Of a stretch of 6,911 bases of DNA, positions 1 through 4,895 are shown piece after piece; position 1 is the stretch's first letter; every line of letters starts with the position of its first letter. The stretch is taken from assembly GCA_903844785.1 (NCBI GenBank), contig CAIMVB010000387.1, forward strand, positions 1 to 6,911, given 5' to 3'. Position numbers and translations under genes: made by a program. The notes beneath the pieces were generated by a model that was not told the origin of the DNA, made no database searches, and saw only the letters and a list, made by a program, of their open reading frames with translations. The DNA is from an uncultured Rhodospirillales bacterium (GTDB lineage: Bacteria > Pseudomonadota > Alphaproteobacteria > Acetobacterales > Acetobacteraceae).

Positions 1-1189
1 GCGGCAGGCGAAAGGCCATGCCAGAAGCCAGGCCATATTCCTCGGCGGCGATGAAGGCGGCACCTTCACGCGCGGCGGCCCGCGCTACATCAGCCGCCAG
101 CCCATCCCAACCACCAAGCCGGGCGAGTGTTGGGTCCTGCCGACGCGGCAGGGGCAAGGGCGCGGCGGTGGCTTGCAGATAGGCCGCGCCCGCCATGGCA
201 AAACCCAGCACCAAGGCAGGGATGCGAAGCCGCAGCCAGCCCGCAGGCAGCAGCGCGGCGGCGGCAATGGCGGCACTGGGATAGAGGATCGCCGGCCAAT
301 TCCCCTGCACCCGGCTGCCCAAAGCCTGCCAGAGGAATATCGCCGCCCCTGGCAGAATCAGCGCCAGCAGCAGCGCCGCGCCGGCATCGCGCCCGCGCAA
401 AACCAGCCGCGCCGCCATGAGGCCACCCACCACACACAGCAAGAATACCAGCGGCGTCACCAAAGCCACCTGCCCGCCCAGCAATTCGCCAAGCCAGCGC
501 AGGCTTTGCCCGGCGCCGCCCGAAGCGGTGCGCCCGCCCTGCTTGGCAAAGGACGCCCATTCATGCGCCGCATTCCAGAACAACACGGGGGAAAACAGCG
601 CCAGCGCCAAAGCACCGCCCGCCCAAAGCTGCCAGCGCAGCAGAAAGCGCCGCGCTTCGGGCAGCAAAAACAGCCAAATCACCAGGCCAAGCCCCAGCAG
701 CGCCGCCGTATATTTGGACAGCAGCGCGCCCCCCGCGACAGCGCCCGCCACAAGCCACCAGCGCGCATCACCGCTGCGATGCGCCCGCGCCACGGCCCAA
801 AGTGTCGCCACCCAGAAGAACAGCAGGGGCGTATCGGGCGTCATGGTCCCGGCGCCAAGGGCGGCTAACAGCGTGGCATTCATCAGAGCCGCCGCCCAAG
901 GGCCAGCGCCGCGCCCGGGGAAAAGATCCTCTGCGGTGCGCGCCAGCATCAGGGAACCGATGAAGAGCGATACCGGCCCCAAAAGCCGCACGCCCAAGGC
1001 GCTTTCACCGGCCATGGCGGTACCCAGCCAGATGAAGATCGCGACCATTGGCGGATGGTCCAAATAGCCGGGCTGCATATCGCGCGACCAGACCCAGTAA
1101 TAAGCCTCATCTGGGGAGAGCGGCAGGATCGCCGCCAGCACCAGGCGCAATGCTGTCAGCGCAAGCAGCGCTACCAGCCAGGGGTTCAC
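1..1189 (-). CDS. ArnT/GT39-like membrane glycosyltransferase, 3' end cut by window edge
   Basis: Predicted inner-membrane GT-C glycosyltransferase that moves a sugar from a polyprenyl-phosphate carrier to an acceptor on the periplasmic side. I translated 396 uninterrupted codons from a GTG at 1189; the protein leaves the window at position 1. Visible marks are an N-terminal membrane helix (about residues 4-22) followed by SPDEAYYW (25-32), where the Asp-Glu pair is the usual catalytic/metal site of the fold. Further along are the loop D44-H-P-P47, TPDTPLLFFW (117-126), LLSKYTA (156-162), WNAAHEW (205-211) and a VQGNWP motif (294-299). The rest is repeated hydrophobic helices. Family members are usually about 480-550 residues, so roughly 100 C-terminal residues are missing. 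The start overlaps the stop of the upstream gene as GTGA and has no clear Shine-Dalgarno, so translational coupling is likely. Acceptor and sugar cannot be told; lipid A, a polysaccharide or a protein are all possible. Confidence 0.9.
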   Translation of the reverse strand, partial: MNPWLVALLALTALRLVLAAILPLSPDEAYYWVWSRDMQPGYLDHPPMVAIFIWLGTAMAGESALGVRLLGPVSLFIGSLMLARTAEDLFPGRGAGPWAAALMNATLLAALGAGTMTPDTPLLFFWVATLWAVARAHRSGDARWWLVAGAVAGGALLSKYTAALLGLGLVIWLFLLPEARRFLLRWQLWAGGALALALFSPVLFWNAAHEWASFAKQGGRTASGGAGQSLRWLGELLGGQVALVTPLVFLLCVVGGLMAARLVLRGRDAGAALLLALILPGAAIFLWQALGSRVQGNWPAILYPSAAIAAAALLPAGWLRLRIPALVLGFAMAGAAYLQATAAPLPLPRRQDPTLARLGGWDGLAADVARAAAREGAAFIAAEEYGLASGMAFRLP

Positions 1190-2289
1190 TTCGCGCGCCA
1201 GACCAGCGTGGCGGAGACAGCGTAATTCCAAACAACCGTCAGCGCCGCCCCCGCCGCGCCGGCCAGGCCCCAGGCCAGCACGCCATCGCGCAGCAGCAGA
1301 TTGGCAATGCCGATATTGGCCACCGCCCCCAGCCCACAGACCAGATAAAACACCACAAGGCCGCGCAGCAGGGCGGGGCCACGCAGCCGGCGATCCCGAT
1401 AGGTGATGCGATTATTCAGCAGAAAATTCGCTGTCATGGCGACAAGTGTGGCCGCCCATTGCGCGGCATTGAAGCCAACCCCGCCCAGCCCATGCAGCAG
1501 GCCAAGCACCACCAGATGCACCAGCACACCAATCGCGCCGACCGCTGCGAAAGACAGGAAGCGCAAAGGCAAAACACCGCCCAAAGCCTTATCCGCCAAC
1601 AGCCCAGCGAATTCCAACAGCACCGCCGCATCAAGCTTGCTTTCGCCAGCCACCCGCGCGCGGAAGGAATAAGGAATTTCCAGGCTGCGCAAAGGCCGCT
1701 TCGCGGAGAGCAAAATATCCAGCAAAATCTTGAAGCCCGTGCCGGTCAAGCGCGGCGCCACTTCCTCAAACAGGGCGCGCGGCAGGGCAAAAAAGCCGCT
1801 CATCGGGTCGCTCACGCGCACGGGCAGCGCAGCATTGGCGAGCGCCGCGCCAGTGTCGGAGATCATTTGCCGCGCGGCCGAAAACCCGGCTTGCTTGTCA
1901 CCGCCTTCAATATTGCGGCTGCCAATCACGATATCCGCCTGGCCCGCTTCAAGCGCTGCCAACATGTGCGGCAGCAGCGTTTCATCATGCTGCAAATCGC
2001 CATCAATCACCGCCAGATAAGGTGCTGAGGTCGCGAGCATCCCTTCAATACAGGCGGAAGCCAGGCCGCGCCGCCCAATGCGCCTCAGGCAGCGGATGCG
2101 GCTATCCTCTGCGGCAATGGCACGCACAGCAGCGGTGGTGCCATCGGGGCTGTCATCATCAACGAAAATCGCTTCCCACGGTACGCCCGCCAGGGTCGCT
2201 TCCAGCCGCGCCACCATGGGCGCGACATTCGCCGCTTCATTAAAGCAGGGGATAACCACGCAAAGGCGCGGCGACACGGCCGCGGCCAC
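1186..2289 (-). CDS. Polyprenyl-phosphate glycosyltransferase (GT2, DPM1-like) fused to GtrA domain
   Basis: A 367-residue fusion. The N-terminal half (about 8-225) is a GT-A, family 2 transferase of the dolichyl-phosphate-mannose synthase type, which loads a sugar from a nucleotide donor onto a polyprenyl phosphate at the cytoplasmic face. It shows VVIPCFNE (11-18), VDDDSPDGT (43-51), the metal-binding DGD (96-98) followed by LQHDE, GSR (123-125), DPMSGFF (161-167) and GESKLD (215-220). The C-terminal half (about 240-367) is a GtrA domain with four hydrophobic helices and the typical NFLLNNRITY (288-297); GtrA domains are associated with flipping or handling lipid-linked sugars. The GTG start shares one base with the preceding stop (TAGTG). 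No good ribosome site precedes it, and a later start would remove the nucleotide-binding motif. The next gene, an ArnT-like transferase, is the natural user of the product. The sugar (mannose, glucose, GlcNAc, aminoarabinose or other) is not determined by the motifs. Confidence 0.93.
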   Translation of the reverse strand: MAAAVSPRLCVVIPCFNEAANVAPMVARLEATLAGVPWEAIFVDDDSPDGTTAAVRAIAAEDSRIRCLRRIGRRGLASACIEGMLATSAPYLAVIDGDLQHDETLLPHMLAALEAGQADIVIGSRNIEGGDKQAGFSAARQMISDTGAALANAALPVRVSDPMSGFFALPRALFEEVAPRLTGTGFKILLDILLSAKRPLRSLEIPYSFRARVAGESKLDAAVLLEFAGLLADKALGGVLPLRFLSFAAVGAIGVLVHLVVLGLLHGLGGVGFNAAQWAATLVAMTANFLLNNRITYRDRRLRGPALLRGLVVFYLVCGLGAVANIGIANLLLRDGVLAWGLAGAAGAALTVVWNYAVSATLVWRAK

Positions 2290-3902
2290 TATTGGTCTTG
2301 CCAGGAAAGACCCGCTGTGCGGGTAGCCAATTCCATCTCCGGCTTGCCGAAGAGATAGCCTTGGCCATAGCGCACGCCGAGTTCCTTCATCAGCGTCGCT
2401 TCCGCTTCAGTTTCAATACGTTCAGCCACCACCTGGGCGCCGACAGTTCGGGCAAGGTCTACCATGGCGCTGATAAAGCCGCGATCACGCTCACTCTGCA
2501 AGGCATTGGCGACATAAATGCCATCAACCTTCACATAATCCACCTTGAAGGCCCGCAAGTAACGGAAAGCCGCCGCGCCGGCCCCGAAGTCATCCAGGCA
2601 GACCGGGATTTGATGCTCCCGCAGCAATTCAATCATGCGAATTGCTTCATCTTCGTTTTCTATTTCAGCGGTTTCGGTAATTTCTATGACCAGGCGTTCC
2701 GCCATGCCGGGCGTAGTTTCCAGCATCATCCTCATGTCTTCGCGGAATTTTGGGCTTTGCAGGGAAAGCCCGGAAAGATTGCAGGCAACCCTGGTGCCCC
2801 CGGCACGCGCGGCCGCCACACAAACGGCTCTCACCACGGCCCAATCCAATTCCTCGGTCAGGCCCATGGCCTCAGCCAAGGCGACGAATTCACTCGGCGG
2901 GGACATCTCCCTTTCATTGGCGGAGACAGGGCGAAACAGTGCCTCATAATGATGCGTGGTTCGACTCGAAAGGTTGACGATAGGCTGAAACGCCATGCGG
3001 AAGCGGCCTTCAGCGATGCTTCGTCTCACCATGGTGGCGCGTTCTGAAGCGCTATCCAAAAAGCCCGCCAGCCCACCCTGAAAGCCGGCTTTTTGCAGGG
3101 CATCATTCCCGCCTCGGGCGAAGGCAGCCAGCGCAAAGCGCAAGGCACGCGTCGCCTGCAGGGGGGTGAGCCCCTCAGACTCCAGGCCCAAGGTCATGGA
3201 TCCAACGGCCACATCCCCGACACCACGATCCTGCAGGATTCCAGCCAATGTTTTCGTCAAAGCCTTCAGGTCAAGCGGCGCCTGGCCGGGCAGCACACCA
3301 TAGCGGCCGGCAGCCAATTCGGTGGCGACCGCACCTTCACCCATTTCCTGGTTAAGTTTTTCCTGAATGACCTCCCTCACCTCCCGCGGCGGCGTGAAAT
3401 TGCCGCGTGGCCCGGTCAATTCAAGAAAACCAATGGGCCCACCCGGCACCCCGGTGCGAAGGATTTCTTCAGCAAGGCCGGTCAGCCCCGGTCCACTTGG
3501 CTGCGGGCCGCTTGGCAATTCACGCGGCAATGGGGCGAAGGTGAGTACGAGTTTATCGCCGTTACCCTCTAGCCTCAGCCCGGCAACGCTGAAGGATGTA
3601 TTGCGCGGATCAGCAAGCCTTAGGACCGTCGGCTTCAACCGACCAACTTCCGCCATAAGCCCAATCGCAGAGGCAAAGGCCGGGCGATCTGCGGCGGCAA
3701 TCAGGGAAATGACCGGACGGCCCAAAAATTCAGGCGCGTCATGCCCAAAGCGCGTCCGGAACGTGCCTTCTGCAAAAATGATACGGCCCTGAAGATCAGT
3801 TTCCACCAATAATTCAGCCGCGGCGAAGGCAAAGATCAGAAACCGGTCCATGCTTCGGCGCGGCGCCGCATTATTCATTTGGAGTAAGGCGCCTGGCATC
3901 AT
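2289..3902 (-). CDS. PAS / degenerate GGDEF / EAL protein, predicted c-di-GMP phosphodiesterase
   Basis: A 537-residue protein with no membrane helix or signal peptide, so probably cytoplasmic. Residues about 21-125 look like a PAS sensor (AELLVETDLQGRI, then EFLGRPVISLI). Residues about 140-267 follow the order of a GGDEF domain, but the signature is replaced by AAGRYGVL (197-204), so cyclase activity and a normal inhibitory site are not expected. Residues about 290-525 are an EAL domain retaining all the residues normally needed to hydrolyse c-di-GMP: E320 of the EAL motif, N375, E407, D437 and D438 in DDFGAG, K458, E494 and Q514 in GQGYLFGKP. The domain therefore looks active. The gene is first of three overlapping genes, the other two being glycosyltransferases, so it may set local c-di-GMP for envelope glycan synthesis. 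Start choice is uncertain: ATG codons at 3902, 3899, 3878 and 3851 all keep the PAS domain. The first was kept because a weak GGATGGG lies just upstream. Confidence 0.92.
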   Translation of the reverse strand: MMPGALLQMNNAAPRRSMDRFLIFAFAAAELLVETDLQGRIIFAEGTFRTRFGHDAPEFLGRPVISLIAAADRPAFASAIGLMAEVGRLKPTVLRLADPRNTSFSVAGLRLEGNGDKLVLTFAPLPRELPSGPQPSGPGLTGLAEEILRTGVPGGPIGFLELTGPRGNFTPPREVREVIQEKLNQEMGEGAVATELAAGRYGVLPGQAPLDLKALTKTLAGILQDRGVGDVAVGSMTLGLESEGLTPLQATRALRFALAAFARGGNDALQKAGFQGGLAGFLDSASERATMVRRSIAEGRFRMAFQPIVNLSSRTTHHYEALFRPVSANEREMSPPSEFVALAEAMGLTEELDWAVVRAVCVAAARAGGTRVACNLSGLSLQSPKFREDMRMMLETTPGMAERLVIEITETAEIENEDEAIRMIELLREHQIPVCLDDFGAGAAAFRYLRAFKVDYVKVDGIYVANALQSERDRGFISAMVDLARTVGAQVVAERIETEAEATLMKELGVRYGQGYLFGKPEMELATRTAGLSWQDQ

Positions 3903-3970
3903 CCCATCCGGTATGAAGAATCCTAATCGCCCAGTTTTTACTAACGAAAGATTAATTTTTTACAGATTAG
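3903..3970 (-). promoter_or_regulatory. AT-rich probable promoter region of the EAL-glycosyltransferase operon
   Basis: A short, sharply AT-rich island in otherwise GC-rich DNA, directly upstream of the EAL gene. It has TTTTTAC twice on the plus strand (3935-3941 and 3957-3963, 22 bases apart, about two helical turns) and three CTAATC/GATTAA/GATTAG elements (3923-3928, 3950-3955, 3965-3970). On the minus strand a weak pair TTCGTT-17 bases-TAGGAT could be -35/-10, but the match to a consensus is poor. The promoter call rests on location and composition, not on a clear box. Confidence 0.45.
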
Positions 3971-4022
3971 CGAGGTCGCCTGGCATTTTAATGGGCGTGT
4001 TGCCAGGGCTCCTCGCCCTGGC
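3970..4022. repeat. Nested competing inverted repeats between EAL and NIPSNAP genes
   Basis: Two structures share one arm. The long one pairs GCGAGG-tcg-CCTGGC (3970-3984) with GCCAGG-gct-CCTCGC (4002-4016): 12 of 15 positions are complementary, with the only mismatches in the central three; A3985-T4001 adds a pair, leaving a 15-base loop. The short one is a perfect 8-bp stem, GCCAGGGC (4002-4009) with GCCCTGGC (4015-4022) and a 5-base loop. Both need 4002-4009, so they cannot form together. The short hairpin starts 33 bases after the NIPSNAP stop and could end that transcript, but no T-run follows on the minus strand, so it is not a standard intrinsic terminator. The whole also lies upstream of the EAL gene and could be an operator or leader structure. 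Confidence 0.6.
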
Positions 4023-4054
4023 TGCACCACCTGGTTATGCGGGAAAGCGTGACG

Positions 4055-4738
4055 TCACTTCACCGGAGAGAATGAGGTCGGCTTCATTTCCATCACCGTC
4101 TGCTGCTTAAGCGCACCAAGCGGCGCAATCGCCTTGCCGAATTCCGCCCAGCCCGGATCGCTCATCATCGCCGTGCGGCGGCGGTCACGATCGCCCAGGC
4201 TCTCATAGGCCCACATGAAGACCACCTGGTTGATCGGCCCGATTTCAGTCACCGCAAAAAGCAGCAATTGACCAAGCATGCGCTTTTGCACCGGCAGGCC
4301 GTATTTTTCATAAGCCTCAAGCCAGCCGGCCATCTTGCCCGGGTGGAAATCATAGGTGCGGTGATCCACGAACATGCCCGTGCCGCCGATCTCCCGCTTG
4401 AATTGGAAGCCCTTGGCTTGGGTGATGGGCGAAAAAGGCACAGTTTTCAGGAACTTGACTTCCTGCTGGGCAAGCGCACCGGCTTCGGCAGAACGCTTGC
4501 GGAAGGCCTGCCAATCGGGGTCAGCCTCACGCGCGGCCAGGCAGGCTTCGCGGGTGTCAATATCATCCCAGCCGCGGAAGAAGACGACTCGGTTAATGGT
4601 GCCGACTTCCACCTGAAAGAAGCCGAGCGATGGCCCCATATGACGGCCCGAAGCCGGGCCACCGAGGTTTTGATAGGCATCCATCCAAAGCGGCATCTTG
4701 CCTGGATGGAAGGTATATTGGCGCTGTTCGACATACAT
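4055..4738 (-). CDS. Tandem two-domain NIPSNAP family protein
   Basis: A 227-residue protein made of two NIPSNAP (dimeric alpha/beta-barrel-like) domains. The copies are plain to see: residues 1-104 begin with YTFHPGKM (8-15), and 122-227 repeat it as YDFHPGKM (129-136). Each continues with W..AY, then GTINRVVF (46-53) or GPINQVVF (167-174), a DP.W motif (73-76 and 194-197), an alanine/leucine-rich helix, a QQ..V..., and closing FSP (102-104 and 223-225). There is no signal peptide. Bacterial NIPSNAPs mostly lack a proven function, and none is assigned here. The start was placed at 4738 because GGGGGAG sits 8 bases upstream and the NIPSNAP domain begins at residue 1. An upstream ATG at 4828 would add 30 residues unlike the family and cover most of the divergent control region. 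The gene stands alone, divergent from the DUF3141 gene and separated from the EAL operon by 152 bases. Confidence 0.9.
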   Translation of the reverse strand: MYVEQRQYTFHPGKMPLWMDAYQNLGGPASGRHMGPSLGFFQVEVGTINRVVFFRGWDDIDTREACLAAREADPDWQAFRKRSAEAGALAQQEVKFLKTVPFSPITQAKGFQFKREIGGTGMFVDHRTYDFHPGKMAGWLEAYEKYGLPVQKRMLGQLLLFAVTEIGPINQVVFMWAYESLGDRDRRRTAMMSDPGWAEFGKAIAPLGALKQQTVMEMKPTSFSPVK

Positions 4739-4746
4739 TGGGCTAT

Positions 4747-4753
4747 CTCCCCC
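4747..4753 (-). promoter_or_regulatory. Ribosome binding site of the NIPSNAP gene
   Basis: GGGGGAG on the minus strand, 8 bases before the ATG at 4738. It decides between this start and the in-frame ATG at 4828, which has no comparable site. Confidence 0.7.
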
Positions 4754-4817
4754 ATTGGTTGGTGGCCAAGCTTCCGACGAGACCGCCCGGCGCGCAACCC
4801 GCCTCTGCCCCTCACAA

Positions 4818-4835
4818 TTTTGCTGCACTGCAAAA
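4818..4835. repeat. Operator-like dyad TTTTGC-N6-GCAAAA
   Basis: A perfect 6-bp inverted repeat with a 6-base centre, in the locally AT-richest part of the divergent region, 80 bases from the NIPSNAP start and 61 from the DUF3141 start. The size and symmetry fit a binding site for a dimeric regulator. The regulator is unknown, and a chance occurrence is possible. Confidence 0.4.
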
Positions 4836-4848
4836 AATCGCTTGAAAC

Positions 4849-4895
4849 GCGCCTGCGGCAGGCGCAGGAAGGTATCCGATCAAGGAGCCTGCGCC
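4849..4895 (+). repeat. Two mutually exclusive hairpins in the DUF3141 leader
   Basis: Hairpin A is GCGCCTG (4849-4855), loop CGG, CAGGCGC (4859-4865). Hairpin B is GGCGCAGG (4861-4868) with CCTGCGCC (4888-4895), ending at the base before the ATG and leaving the Shine-Dalgarno AAGGAG in its 19-base loop. Bases 4861-4865 are needed by both. GCCTGCG occurs at 4851-4857 and again at 4887-4893, so the two copies compete for one partner. The pairing is exact on paper; whether it controls translation is inference. Confidence 0.5.
4882..4887 (+). promoter_or_regulatory. Ribosome binding site of the DUF3141 gene
   Basis: AAGGAG, 8 bases before the ATG at 4896. It is the strongest Shine-Dalgarno in the window and fixes the start of the gene. 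Confidence 0.85.

Larger units (their letters stand above)
4739..4895. promoter_or_regulatory. Divergent intergenic control region between NIPSNAP and DUF3141 genes
   Basis: A 157-base gap from which the two genes are transcribed outwards, so it must hold both promoters if each has its own. I see no convincing -35/-10 pair on either strand. It contains the ribosome sites of both genes, a dyad at 4818-4835 and two alternative hairpins at 4849-4895, listed separately. Confidence 0.6.

Noticed and set aside
85..460. GCG/GGC-rich simple repeats
   Set aside because: They are alanine, glycine and leucine codons within the membrane protein gene, not a separate repeat element.
90..758. Minus-strand open frames 90-560 and 561-758
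   Set aside because: They lie in the wrong frame of the same strand. The GT39-like frame from 1189 runs through this area without a stop and carries the family motifs.
1048..2028. Long plus-strand open frame (326 codons) opposite the GT2-GtrA gene, and shorter ones at 173-868 and 417-1067
   Set aside because: They are antisense to genes with clear family motifs. The translations are rich in Gln, Arg, Pro and Ala with no recognisable domain, as expected from the complement of GC-rich codons.
4002..4022. Calling the 8-bp hairpin a Rho-independent terminator
   Set aside because: Neither strand has a T-run after the stem, so only a hairpin is reported.
3913..4110. Possible small plus-strand peptide (65 residues) with a basic start and a hydrophobic stretch GILMGVLPGLLALAA resembling a signal peptide
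   Set aside because: It has no ribosome site before the ATG, its end lies antisense to the conserved NIPSNAP C-terminus, and the hydrophobic run comes from the inverted-repeat sequence. It would need conservation or peptide evidence.
4739..4828. N-terminal extension of the NIPSNAP protein to the ATG at 4828
   Set aside because: The added 30 residues do not resemble the family, there is no ribosome site upstream, and a good one precedes 4738.
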